Assembly (NCBI GenBank): GCA_040756995.1
Contig: JBFLYK010000005.1
Location: 62,001-126,000, forward strand
DNA length: 64,000 nt
Direction: 5' to 3'
Origin: BP-133 sp040756995
Lineage (GTDB): Bacteria > Actinomycetota > Acidimicrobiia > IMCC26256 > BP-133
The notes beneath the pieces were generated by a model. That model was not told where the DNA came from and did not search any database. It saw nothing but the letters and a program-made list of their open reading frames with translations. Made by a program: the position numbers and the translations under genes. This document shows positions 32,547 to 40,844 of the stretch, piece by piece (position 1 is the stretch's first letter; the number at the start of each line of letters is the position of its first letter).

Positions 32547-33893
32547 TCACCCCCGGCTCGCCCAGTGGTTCACCGACCAGCTGTGCGGATAGGCCAGCGC
32601 CAGCCGGGACAGCGGTGGCCGGCTGACCAGAGCGTTGACGACCCCGGCGAGGCGGGTCGTCTCGAACCACCACAGGTCGTTCCACCACACGTAGCGGCGC
32701 AGGGCCCGGTGGACGGCCTCTTCCGGATCGGCGCCCCGCAGCAGCGCCTCGGCGGCGATGACCGCGCCGATGGCCCCGCCGAGGATGCCGTCGGCGTAGT
32801 AGGCCACTCCGCCGGGCGTGCAGAGACTTCGCATCTCCAGCGTGCCGGGTGCCGAGCGTTGCCACTGCCCGAGCGGCGGGGCGGGGATCATGCCGCCGAA
32901 GAGCGTCACGTCGCGATCGACGGGTTCGAGGCCCACGGCGTCGGCCACGGCCCGCACCTCGTCGGCCAGGATCTCGACCTCCCGGGCCTTGTCGAGTCCG
33001 TCGAGGGAGCGGCGAGGGGCGACCATGAGGCCGTACCAGCTGGCGTCGGGGGACAGCGGATCGGCGAAGGGTGTGAAGTAGCCGACGTCGATCGCGTTGT
33101 TCCGGTGGACGAGCGGAGCAAAGCAGGTGGCCGGCGTCAGCGGGCGGCGGATCCCGCCGGGCCGGACCCGCAGCGCCATCTGGGCGGCGAGGGTGACCCG
33201 GGTGATCGGCGGCGCCGGTCGCCCGAACAGCGTCGGGTTGGTGGTCAGGTTGACGAGGAGCGGCCGCTTTCCGAGGGCCAGCGACCGGGCGTCGTCGAGG
33301 GAGGCGACCGCCTCGTCGGTCTCGACGATGCCGTCGGAGTGGAGGAGCTCCCGTACGGCGTTGGCGATGCGCGTGTTGCGGGCGCCGTACATGATCGGCC
33401 GGCCCAGGCCGTGGCGGCCGCCCTGCCAGGCCGTCGGACGGGAGAATGACGCCCGGCCGGTCGTCGGATCGACCGTGACGATGGCGGTCGTCTGCCGGGT
33501 GGCGACGGGCTGGCCGGCCGCCTGCGGCCCGATGACCTGCCGGATGAAGGTGGCCTGCGGGCAGGCGAGGGCATAGCTGATGAAGTCGGCGGCCGTCCCC
33601 CGCATCGAGACGCCGTTGCGGAGCTGGCGGGTCTCCTCGACCGGCGGCCCGGCCACGACCACCCGCCCGGCGAACTGCGGGCTCCGGGCCAGGCGGGCGG
33701 CCAGGGTGTAGGCCGTGATGCCCTTGCCGCCGGCGATGACGACCGAGTCGTAGACCGGCCGCTGCGGGGTGGGCAGATACTGGTCGATGAACCGGCGGAC
33801 GGCCCGCATACGGGCGACGTCCGGGCCGGTCGGAACGAAGTCCGGCGACGGAGTCGCCGGAGGAGCAATGACCGTTTCCAGCGTGGCGACCAT
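32547..33893 (-). CDS. FAD/NAD(P)-binding oxidoreductase-like protein of unknown function
   Basis: About 448 residues from an ATG; a TTG nine bases upstream is possible. Near residue 52 it has a Rossmann-like strand-loop, VVIAGGKGITAYTLAARLA, then a second strand (RVVVAGPPVEETR). The canonical GxGxxG is replaced by GGKGI. The central region is rich in conserved-looking Arg/Asn/Trp blocks (MYGARNTRIANAV, PDASWYGLMVAPRRSL), and near the end there is GGVAYYADGILGGAIGAVIA, like the GD-box region of flavoproteins. I do not recognise the family. The gene is coupled to the aldehyde dehydrogenase, so a linked redox step is likely. Confidence 0.7.
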   Translation of the reverse strand: MVATLETVIAPPATPSPDFVPTGPDVARMRAVRRFIDQYLPTPQRPVYDSVVIAGGKGITAYTLAARLARSPQFAGRVVVAGPPVEETRQLRNGVSMRGTAADFISYALACPQATFIRQVIGPQAAGQPVATRQTTAIVTVDPTTGRASFSRPTAWQGGRHGLGRPIMYGARNTRIANAVRELLHSDGIVETDEAVASLDDARSLALGKRPLLVNLTTNPTLFGRPAPPITRVTLAAQMALRVRPGGIRRPLTPATCFAPLVHRNNAIDVGYFTPFADPLSPDASWYGLMVAPRRSLDGLDKAREVEILADEVRAVADAVGLEPVDRDVTLFGGMIPAPPLGQWQRSAPGTLEMRSLCTPGGVAYYADGILGGAIGAVIAAEALLRGADPEEAVHRALRRYVWWNDLWWFETTRLAGVVNALVSRPPLSRLALAYPHSWSVNHWASRG

Positions 33894-33918
33894 GGCCGCC
33901 AATCATTCAGGATGGACT

Positions 33919-33932
33919 ATTGATTGTCAATC
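33919..33932. promoter_or_regulatory. Overlapping inverted repeats and -35-like element
   Basis: ATTGA-TTG-TCAAT (33919-33931) and GATTG-T-CAATC (33922-33932) are both perfect inverted repeats that share bases. On the minus strand they contain TTGACA, a consensus -35, followed 17 bases later by the weak AATGAT. The element lies about 25-40 bases before the FAD-protein-like gene and over the stop codon of the PadR gene, so PadR may bind here. Confidence 0.45.
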
Positions 33933-34499
33933 GCTCCCGGCCGCTTTCGTGCGCCGCCGGCTGACGGCCGGGGGGTCTTCCAGCACCGACTCCCAGAAGC
34001 TGATCACGGCCTGTTCGAACAGGTAGCCCATCCGGATGGGGACCTGGTGGGGGCGGAGCCGCTCGAACCGGGTCATCTCCTTGGCCAGGGCGTCGTACTC
34101 CGCCAGCCGCTCCCGGTGGAGGGCGATCTGTTCCTCGGCCAGGCGACGGATGCGGGCCGGGCTCGTCAGCCCGGAGAAATACAGCTTGAGCAGGCCGAGA
34201 TCCCGCACCTCGGGGTGCTCCTTCGTGGGCGCCTCCAGCCACCGCTGCAGCTCCTCCCGGCCGGCGTCGGTGATGGAGAACAGCCGGCGCCGCCGACCGT
34301 GCGGTTCCTGGTACTCGGACAGCAGGCCCATCGCCGCCAGGCGGCCCGGCTCGACGTAGAGCTGGGAGTGGGGGAAGTCCCAGAAGTAGGCGATCGACTT
34401 GCTGACGGCCCGTTTGAGGTCATAGGGCGTCGACGGGCCGAGTTCGGCGATGAACCCGAGCACCAGATAGGCGCTCGGCCCGAGCTTCGCCTTCACCAT
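33927..34499 (-). CDS. PadR family transcriptional regulator
   Basis: A 190-residue PadR-type repressor. The winged helix occupies about residues 1-85 (GPSTPYDLKRAVSKSIAYFW, QLYVEPGRLAAMGLL, GRRRRLFSITDAGR), with the long helical dimerisation domain after it (Vir_act_alpha_C type). It lies between the gentisate operon and the FAD-protein/aldehyde dehydrogenase pair on the same strand. PadR proteins commonly sense phenolic acids, which fits both neighbours. Likely targets are its own region and the repeat after its stop codon. Confidence 0.9.
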   Translation of the reverse strand: MVKAKLGPSAYLVLGFIAELGPSTPYDLKRAVSKSIAYFWDFPHSQLYVEPGRLAAMGLLSEYQEPHGRRRRLFSITDAGREELQRWLEAPTKEHPEVRDLGLLKLYFSGLTSPARIRRLAEEQIALHRERLAEYDALAKEMTRFERLRPHQVPIRMGYLFEQAVISFWESVLEDPPAVSRRRTKAAGSD

Positions 34500-34554
34500 T
34501 CGACCACCACCATGGAGCCGCCACCGTTCACGTCAGACGGTAGCAGCGCGATGG

Positions 34555-35595
34555 TCAGAATTCGGAGGTCACCTCTTGGTGGGTGTCGACGGGGAGGACC
34601 CGTTCCAAGCCGAGGGCGCGGAGGACGGGCGCGTCGGTGATGCTGAACAGGAGGGCGTCGCCGTCGGGGGCGTGGTGCTCGTGCAGCGCCCACGGTGGGA
34701 CGGCGAACATGTCGCCCCGCTCCCAGGCGAAGCGGACCCCGTCGATGATCGTCTCTCCCCGGCCCCGGAAGGCCTGGTACACGACGGAGTGGACGTGGCG
34801 GTGGGGCGTCGTGCGCACGCCGACCCGCAGCAACTGGATCGTGGCGTCGATGGTGGGCAGGACCGGCCCGCCGGTGTCGGGGTTGGTGTAGCGGTGCAGG
34901 ACGTCGTCGTGCGGATCGGGATCGGCCCGCCGGGCCTCGAGGGCCGCTTCGGTGTCGGCCCACGGATAGCGCAGCACCGGCGACGGCTGGCCGGGCTGGG
35001 CGCCGACCGGCGACGGGGATCCGCCGCAACCGGGCTCCTGCAGTTCACCGGTGGGGTAGAACTCGAAGAACTGGGCGTCGAGGTAGCAGGCCAGCGGGAG
35101 ATCGAGGCCGTCGAACCACGTCATCGGCTCGTCGGAGTTGTTCTGGTGGTCGTGCCAGGCGTAGGCCGGCGTGAGGACGAGGTCGCCGGGAGCCATGTTG
35201 AGCCGCACGCCGTCGACAGTCGTCCACGCTCCCGACCCTTCCACCACGAACCGCAACGCCGAAGGGCTGTGCCGGTGGCCGGGGGCCGACTCGTGGGGGC
35301 CGAGGTACTGCACCGCTCCCCACAGCGTGGCGGTGGCGCCGTACACCGAGTCGCCGTAGGCCTCGACGAGGCCGGGATTGATGGCCGCCAGCACCCGCCG
35401 GTCGCCGCCCCGGTCGATCGGCACGAGCTTGCCGGCCTGCTCCGCCAGCCGGGCCAGGTCCTCGTAGCGCCACAGCCAGGCCTTGGCCCGGGGTCGGGGT
35501 TCGAACGGCATGATCTTCGTGTTGATCCGCCACAGCGCTTCGAGGTGGTGCCGACGCAGCTCGGCGTAGAAGTCATCGAGGGCGGCGTCGGTCAC
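34555..35595 (-). CDS. Gentisate 1,2-dioxygenase
   Basis: A 346-residue bicupin iron enzyme of normal length. The first cupin has the metal motif GHRHSPSALRFVVEGSG (about residue 115) and a later His in YAWHDHQNN; the second carries PHRHVHSVVYQAFRGRG. WLWRYEDL and the first-cupin motif are characteristic of gentisate/salicylate dioxygenases. It cleaves gentisate between C1 and C2 to maleylpyruvate. The GTG start overlaps the stop of the aryl-AMP ligase (GTGA). It is the last gene of a six-gene operon whose other products supply gentisate and process maleylpyruvate. Confidence 0.92.
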   Translation of the reverse strand: MTDAALDDFYAELRRHHLEALWRINTKIMPFEPRPRAKAWLWRYEDLARLAEQAGKLVPIDRGGDRRVLAAINPGLVEAYGDSVYGATATLWGAVQYLGPHESAPGHRHSPSALRFVVEGSGAWTTVDGVRLNMAPGDLVLTPAYAWHDHQNNSDEPMTWFDGLDLPLACYLDAQFFEFYPTGELQEPGCGGSPSPVGAQPGQPSPVLRYPWADTEAALEARRADPDPHDDVLHRYTNPDTGGPVLPTIDATIQLLRVGVRTTPHRHVHSVVYQAFRGRGETIIDGVRFAWERGDMFAVPPWALHEHHAPDGDALLFSITDAPVLRALGLERVLPVDTHQEVTSEF

Positions 35596-37253
35596 AGCCC
35601 TCCTTTCAGCTTGGCGGCGATGTCGTCGCGCAGCCTCTTCTTGTCGACCTTGCCGACGTTGGTGACGGGCAGGGCGTCGACGATCTCCAGCCGCTCCGGC
35701 CATTTGAACCGGGCCACGCCCCGACCTTCGAGATAGGCCGACAGCGCCGCCAGGTCGAGCTTCTCGTCGGGCCGCATCACGAGGTAGGCGCAGGTCTGCT
35801 CGCCGAGGACAGGGTGCGGCATGGCCACCGCCGCCGCTTCCCGCACGGCGGGATGGGCCAGCAGCAGGTTCTCGATCTCCTCGGCGGAGATGTTCTCGCC
35901 GCCCCGGTTGATGAGGTCCTTAGCCCGGCCCTCGACGATGAGGTTGCCGCCGGCGTCTTGCCGGACGACGTCGCCGGTGCGGTAGAACCCGTCGGCGGTA
36001 AAGGCTCTGGCGTTGTGCTCCTCCGCCCGGTAGTAGCCCCGGATGGTGTACGGCCCCCGGGTGAGGAGCTCGCCGGGCTCGCCATCGGGGACCGGTTGCC
36101 CGTCGGGGCCGACGATGAGGATCTCGTCAGCGGGCGACACCGGGCGGCCCTGCGTTCCGACGACGACGTCCTCCGGGTCGTCGAGTCGCGTGTAGTTGAG
36201 GAGCCCTTCGGCCATGCCGAAGACCTGCTGCACCTGGCAGCCGAAGGCCGGGCCGATCCGGCGGGCCACCTCGGGGACGAGCCGGGCACCGCCCACCTGG
36301 AGGACCTCGAGACTGGAGAGGTCGAAGCGGTGGTCGGCACCGGCCTCCAGCCAGCGGATCACCAGCGCCGGCACCAGGGCGGTGATCGTGACCTGCTGGG
36401 CCTCGACGGCGGCCATGGCGTCCTCCGGCTTCGGCGACGGCGCCATCACCACCCGCCCGCCGGCGGCCAGCGCACCCATCAGGCCCGGGCAGCCGAGCGG
36501 GAAGTTGTGGGCCGCCGGCAACGCCACCAGGTAGACGGTGGACGGGTTGAGCCCGCTCACCTCCGAGGCGGCGGTCACGTTGTAGGCGTAGTCGTCGTGC
36601 GTCCGGGGGATCAGCTTGGGGAGGCCGGTGGTCCCGCCCGACAGCAGGAAGAGGGCGACGTCGGACGGATCGGGGGGATCGGCGTCGGCCGCCGCCCGGG
36701 CGTCGGCGGCATCGATCGGATCATCGAGCAACCGGCGGAGGTTGACGACGCCGTTGCGGTCGTCGTCCGGTCCGTCGAGGAGGAGGATGTGGCGCAGCGA
36801 CGGTGAAGCCTTGCGGGCGGCCAGGCCGAGTTCCCCGTACCCGAAGCCGCCGAAGGACTCGCAGGCCAGATAGGCCACCGCTTCGGAGTGCGACACCAGG
36901 TAGTTGATCTCGTGCTCCCGGTGGGGCGGGAGGGCGAAGACCGGCAGCACCCCGAGGCGCAGCAACCCGAACACCACCGCCGGGAACTCCACGACGTTGG
37001 GCAACTGCAGCACGACCCGGTCCCGGCGGGCGAGGCCGAGGCGGCGCAGCCCGGCGGCCACCCGGTCGGCGGCGGCGTCGAGCTCGGCGTAGCTCATACC
37101 GGCACCGCGGGCGTCGCTCACCGCGGTGCGGTCGCCGCCGGCCTGGGCCCAGCGGCGCAGCAGGTCGCCGAGCCGCTCCCCGCGCCAGTACCCGGCAGCG
37201 CGGTAACGCCGGGCGAACTCCTCGGGGAAGGGGACGAAGCCCGGCAGTGTCAC
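35592..37253 (-). CDS. Aryl-acid AMP ligase (salicylate/2,3-dihydroxybenzoate type)
   Basis: A 553-residue adenylate-forming enzyme. LSGGTTGLPKLIPRTHDDYAYN (about residues 209-230) closely follows the phosphate loop and PRTHDDY block of EntE/DhbE, and AAHNFPLGCPG carries the Asn that contacts the 2-hydroxyl in those enzymes. The hinge is GRAKDLINRGGENIS and the catalytic Lys lies in VGKVDKKRLR. There are no siderophore genes nearby. The operon context points to salicylate activation for catabolism, as described for SdgA of Streptomyces. The GTG start overlaps the DinB-type gene stop (GTGA). Confidence 0.88.
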   Translation of the reverse strand: MTLPGFVPFPEEFARRYRAAGYWRGERLGDLLRRWAQAGGDRTAVSDARGAGMSYAELDAAADRVAAGLRRLGLARRDRVVLQLPNVVEFPAVVFGLLRLGVLPVFALPPHREHEINYLVSHSEAVAYLACESFGGFGYGELGLAARKASPSLRHILLLDGPDDDRNGVVNLRRLLDDPIDAADARAAADADPPDPSDVALFLLSGGTTGLPKLIPRTHDDYAYNVTAASEVSGLNPSTVYLVALPAAHNFPLGCPGLMGALAAGGRVVMAPSPKPEDAMAAVEAQQVTITALVPALVIRWLEAGADHRFDLSSLEVLQVGGARLVPEVARRIGPAFGCQVQQVFGMAEGLLNYTRLDDPEDVVVGTQGRPVSPADEILIVGPDGQPVPDGEPGELLTRGPYTIRGYYRAEEHNARAFTADGFYRTGDVVRQDAGGNLIVEGRAKDLINRGGENISAEEIENLLLAHPAVREAAAVAMPHPVLGEQTCAYLVMRPDEKLDLAALSAYLEGRGVARFKWPERLEIVDALPVTNVGKVDKKRLRDDIAAKLKGGL

Positions 37254-37705
37254 CGGAGGGACCGCAGCTGATCGAGGTGCCCGGCCTTGTGGCCGATGAC
37301 GTAACGGTCGAAGAAGGCCGACAGCGGCTCGGGGCCGTACTTCACGTTCTCGGTCTTGGCGTCGACCCCTTCGTCGGTGAGCGCGTCGAGCTCCGCCGCC
37401 AGCTCGGCGAAGGCCGCTCGCATATCGGCCACGAGCACGTCGAGCTGCTCGGCCGGCGATTCCACCGCCGCCAGCCGCACCGGGTGCTCATGGGTGCGGC
37501 CGACCACCGCCGACGGGTCGTTGCGCCAGCGGCGCAGCTCGCCGGCGAAGAAGCGGGGAAACTCGCCGAGGTGGGCCAGCACCTGGGCCGCTGACCATTC
37601 GCCGTCCGGCGCCTCGGTGAGACGGTGGGGGTCGAAGGACTCCGCCTCGGCCAGCAGGGCCTCGTCGAGCCGGGCGTTTTCGGCCCGGATCTCCTCGGCC
37701 TTCAT
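37250..37705 (-). CDS. DinB-fold protein, probable maleylpyruvate isomerase
   Basis: A 151-residue four-helix DinB/MDMPI-like protein. The metal-site histidines are visible in VLAHLGEFPRFF and IGHKAGHLDQL. Mycothiol-dependent maleylpyruvate isomerases of actinobacteria have this fold, and the genes around it make maleylpyruvate (gentisate dioxygenase) and use fumarylpyruvate (FAH-type hydrolase). That isomerase role is therefore the best reading, although the C-terminal domain of known enzymes is absent. ATGA and GTGA overlaps on both sides show translational coupling. Confidence 0.78.
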   Translation of the reverse strand: MKAEEIRAENARLDEALLAEAESFDPHRLTEAPDGEWSAAQVLAHLGEFPRFFAGELRRWRNDPSAVVGRTHEHPVRLAAVESPAEQLDVLVADMRAAFAELAAELDALTDEGVDAKTENVKYGPEPLSAFFDRYVIGHKAGHLDQLRSLR

Positions 37706-38532
37706 CCCTTGTCCTCCACCATGAGATTGCGGCAGAGGCCGATTCCTTCGATGGCCGTCTCCAGGACCTGGCCCGGGGCGAGGAAGACCTTGGGGTCCCG
37801 GCCGGCGCCGACGCCGGCGGGTGTGCCGGTGGCGATCAGATCGCCGGGTCGCAGCGTCGTGAACTGCGAGGCGTAGCTGACGATGGCGGCGGGTCCGAAG
37901 AGGAGGTCGCAGGTCCGGCCGGTCTGCATCCTCTGGCCGTCGACCGTGCAGGTGACCTCGAGGTCGGCGGCGTCGCCGATCTCGTCACCGGTGACGAGGA
38001 ACGGGCCGACGGGTGTCGAGGCCTCGAAGTTCTTGCCCTGGTCCCACTGGGTCGTGCGCCACTGCCAGTCCCGCATCGAGATGTCGTTGACGACCGTGTA
38101 GCCGGCGATGCAGGCGGCGGCGCCGGCTTTGTCGACCCGGCGGGCGGGCTGCCCGATGACCACGCCCAGCTCGACCTCCCAGTCGACCTCGGCCGACAGG
38201 TGCGGGATCACCAGGTCGTCGTAGGGGCCGGTCAGGGTGTCGGGAAACTTGATGAACAACGTGGGGTGGTCGGGGAACCCTCGACCCATCTCCTCGATGT
38301 GACTGCGGTAGTTGAGCCCGACGCAGATGACCTTGGTGGGGCGGACGACCGGGGCCAGGTCGGCGCCGGCCAGCGGGATACGCTCGCCGGCCGCCCCGCC
38401 CGTCGCGTCCCTCCAGCCGGCTTCGGCCAGGAGGGCGACGACGTCGGGATAGGGCAGCGGGACGAGCTCGTCGCCGTCGAGGCGGGCGGCGGCGGTGGTG
38501 CCGTCAGGCCGGCGGACGGTGGCCAGGCGCAT
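37702..38532 (-). CDS. Fumarylacetoacetate hydrolase family protein, probable fumarylpyruvate hydrolase
   Basis: A 276-residue FAH-family enzyme. VICVGLNYRSHIEEMG, the metal Glu pair in VDWEVELGVVIG, NDISMRDWQWRTTQWDQGKNF and GDLIATGTPAGVG are the family blocks in the right order. It would split fumarylpyruvate to fumarate and pyruvate, the last step of the gentisate route. ATG with GGAGGT eight bases upstream, two bases after the acyl-CoA synthetase stop; its own stop overlaps the DinB-type gene (ATGA). Confidence 0.9.
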   Translation of the reverse strand: MRLATVRRPDGTTAAARLDGDELVPLPYPDVVALLAEAGWRDATGGAAGERIPLAGADLAPVVRPTKVICVGLNYRSHIEEMGRGFPDHPTLFIKFPDTLTGPYDDLVIPHLSAEVDWEVELGVVIGQPARRVDKAGAAACIAGYTVVNDISMRDWQWRTTQWDQGKNFEASTPVGPFLVTGDEIGDAADLEVTCTVDGQRMQTGRTCDLLFGPAAIVSYASQFTTLRPGDLIATGTPAGVGAGRDPKVFLAPGQVLETAIEGIGLCRNLMVEDKG

Positions 38533-38534
38533 GA

Positions 38535-40844
38535 TCAGTGACCTCCTGCCGCCAGAGCGGCGGCATCGGCGGCGGCATCGACAGTACCGGGCTCCGCCCC
38601 GCCGCCGATCACCACGACGTCGAGCGCCAGGAGCCGGCCGCCGGGCGTGGCCCGCAACGGATTGACCTCGATCTCGTCGAGGTCGGGAACGGCGTCGAGC
38701 AGCGCGCCCAGCGACGTGACGGCCGCCGCCACCGCGGTCCGGTCGACGCAATCGTGAGCGGGCGCCCCGGCCGCCGTACCGGTGGCCGGCTCATCGCCGG
38801 CGACTCCTGACGCCCCGAGGATCTCGTCGAGCATCCCGGCCGCCGTCGCCTCGCTCAGCGGAGCGGGCCGGACGACGACGAGCTCCCGCGCTTGCGCGAG
38901 ATCGCCGCCGAGTCCGAGCAGCACGATCGGCCCGAACACCGGGTCCCGCCGGGCGCCGACGATCAGGTCGAGCCCGGGCGGCGCCGTCTCCTCCACGAGG
39001 TAGCGGCGGGTGCCGGCGGCGTCGAGCGCGTCGAGGGCGGCGTCGAGGTCGTCGCCCGACCGCACGCCGAGGCGGACGCCACCGACCCGGGCCTTGTGCA
39101 GCACGACCGGCTCGAGCATCTTGACCACGGCCGGCCCACCGAGCTCGGCCAGGGCGGCGTGGGCGTCGACCCGGTCGTCACACGCCACCCGGGAGGGGGT
39201 CTCGATACCCAGCCAGGCCAGGAGCCGCTTGCCCTCGTGCTCCCCGACGGGCAGTTCGAACCGCTCGGGAACGACCAGCCGGACGGGTTGACCCGCCGCC
39301 GCCCGGGCGGCCCGGGCCCGGGCGTCGTCGACCAGGGCGCGCACGCCGGCGACCGCTCCGGCCACACCGTCGTACGCCGCGACACCGATGGCGGCCAGGG
39401 CCTGGCGGGCGTCGGCGACATCGGCCGGCGGCCCACCGGTGGCAACGACGATCGGCGGGCCGGCCCCGTCGGACCGGGTGGGGGGCGGGCCGGGCGCGGC
39501 GGACCGGTTGGCGGGCGGGCCGGGCGCGGCCGCCGCCGGGCGACGAGCGGCGAGCCGTTGGGCGGCGGCGCTCACCGCGGCGGTGAGGTCGAAGGCGCCC
39601 GGTTCGAGAAGGGCGTACGTCGCCAACAGGTCGATGGCCGGATCGGCGCCCACGGCGGCGAGGACGTCGGCGAAGGTCTCGCCGGGGCGCCCGGTGTCGA
39701 CCGGGTTGCCCTGATGGGTGATGGCCGGGAGGACTTCGGCGAGCCGGCCGGTCGTGGACTGCTGGAGTGCCGGCACTGATACGCCGACGGTCTTCAGCCG
39801 GTCGGTGAACAGCACCGCCGGCCCCGCCTGCCCGGTCACCAGGCCGACGCCGGGATCGGGATCGGCCGGAAGCCGGCCCTTGTCCAGCGCGACGAGGGCG
39901 TCGACCAGCTCCCGTTCGTCATCCACCAGGACGGCTCCGGCCGAACGCAGCACGGCCCGGGCGGTGCGCCAGGCCGGAGTGAGTGCCCCCGTGTGGGAGC
40001 GGGCGAAGTCCCCGACGTCGTTGCGCCCCACGACGAGCGCCACGACGGGAGCGAGAACAGCGACGCGCTCCACCGCCTCGGCCAGCCGCCGGCCGTCGGT
40101 GACACCCTCGACGTGCAAGGCGACGGGCCCCGGCGGCCCGGCCGTCGGAGACGCTGGGGCGGAATCGTTCCGCCAACGCGTGGGGGAAGAGCCGTTGCCG
40201 ACCCTTCCCGGCCCTGAGGAAGCGAGATGGTCGAGGACGTCGGCGGCGGTGACGTCGATGCCGTTGCCGATGCCGACGCCGAGATGCAGCCCCAGCCCGG
40301 CGTTGGAGAGCAGGAAGGCGACGGCATGGAGGATTCCGCCGCTGCCGGCGACCATGCTCACACTGCCGGCCGGGATGGTCCCCGCCCCCGGGACGAAGCT
40401 GGCGACCAGATCACGCCCGGGGGCCAGAAACCCCGAGGTGTTGGGCCCCAGCAGGCGCAGGCCGGTCTCGGCCACCACCGCCGCGACATCGGCCTGGTAG
40501 GCCGCGCCCGGCCCGCCCGCCTCGGCGAACCCACCGGCGCAGACCAGCGCCGCCCGGACGCCGGCTGCGGCCGCGTCGGCCAGCGCTCCGGCCGTCGCCG
40601 GTGCCGGCACACAGAGCACGGCCAAGTCGATCGTCGCCCCGGTGGCGTCCACGGCTTCGGCGACCGAGCGGTGCACCCCGGCCGCCGGGTCGGGCCGGCG
40701 ATCATTGACCAGCAGCAGGGGGCCGGGAAACGACTCCAGCGAACGGGCCATGGCGGCGCCGAGCTTGCCCGGCGAGGCCGACGCCCCGATCACGGCGATG
40801 CCCCGCGGCTCGAACAACGCCTGCAGCCCGGACGCAACCGTCAT
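38535..40844 (-). CDS. NDP-forming acyl-CoA synthetase (ADP-type, fused alpha-beta)
   Basis: A 769-residue fused NDP-forming acyl-CoA synthetase. The N-terminal CoA-binding domain begins LFEPRGIAVIGASASPGKLG and has LLGPNTSGFLAPG. The succinyl-CoA-ligase-like middle domain carries the phosphohistidine-type region, and the C-terminal ATP-grasp domain starts near residue 585 (EHEGKRLLAWLGIETPSR, GGPAVVKMLEPVVLHKARVGG). A Pro/Ala-rich hinge near 515-540 contains a duplicated ten-residue unit. It overlaps the hydroxylase stop by ATGA. In the salicylate pathway the CoA ester must be made; this protein could do it or scavenge CoA esters. The exact role is inference. Confidence 0.85.
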   Translation of the reverse strand: MTVASGLQALFEPRGIAVIGASASPGKLGAAMARSLESFPGPLLLVNDRRPDPAAGVHRSVAEAVDATGATIDLAVLCVPAPATAGALADAAAAGVRAALVCAGGFAEAGGPGAAYQADVAAVVAETGLRLLGPNTSGFLAPGRDLVASFVPGAGTIPAGSVSMVAGSGGILHAVAFLLSNAGLGLHLGVGIGNGIDVTAADVLDHLASSGPGRVGNGSSPTRWRNDSAPASPTAGPPGPVALHVEGVTDGRRLAEAVERVAVLAPVVALVVGRNDVGDFARSHTGALTPAWRTARAVLRSAGAVLVDDERELVDALVALDKGRLPADPDPGVGLVTGQAGPAVLFTDRLKTVGVSVPALQQSTTGRLAEVLPAITHQGNPVDTGRPGETFADVLAAVGADPAIDLLATYALLEPGAFDLTAAVSAAAQRLAARRPAAAAPGPPANRSAAPGPPPTRSDGAGPPIVVATGGPPADVADARQALAAIGVAAYDGVAGAVAGVRALVDDARARAARAAAGQPVRLVVPERFELPVGEHEGKRLLAWLGIETPSRVACDDRVDAHAALAELGGPAVVKMLEPVVLHKARVGGVRLGVRSGDDLDAALDALDAAGTRRYLVEETAPPGLDLIVGARRDPVFGPIVLLGLGGDLAQARELVVVRPAPLSEATAAGMLDEILGASGVAGDEPATGTAAGAPAHDCVDRTAVAAAVTSLGALLDAVPDLDEIEVNPLRATPGGRLLALDVVVIGGGAEPGTVDAAADAAALAAGGH
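39471..39530. repeat. 30-bp tandem duplication in the acyl-CoA synthetase hinge
   Basis: Two adjacent 30-base units differ at only two positions (28 of 30 identical). Each encodes ten residues, PGPPANRSAA and PGPPPTRSDG, in the flexible hinge before the ATP-grasp domain, so the duplication keeps the frame and probably lengthens the linker. Confidence 0.75.
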
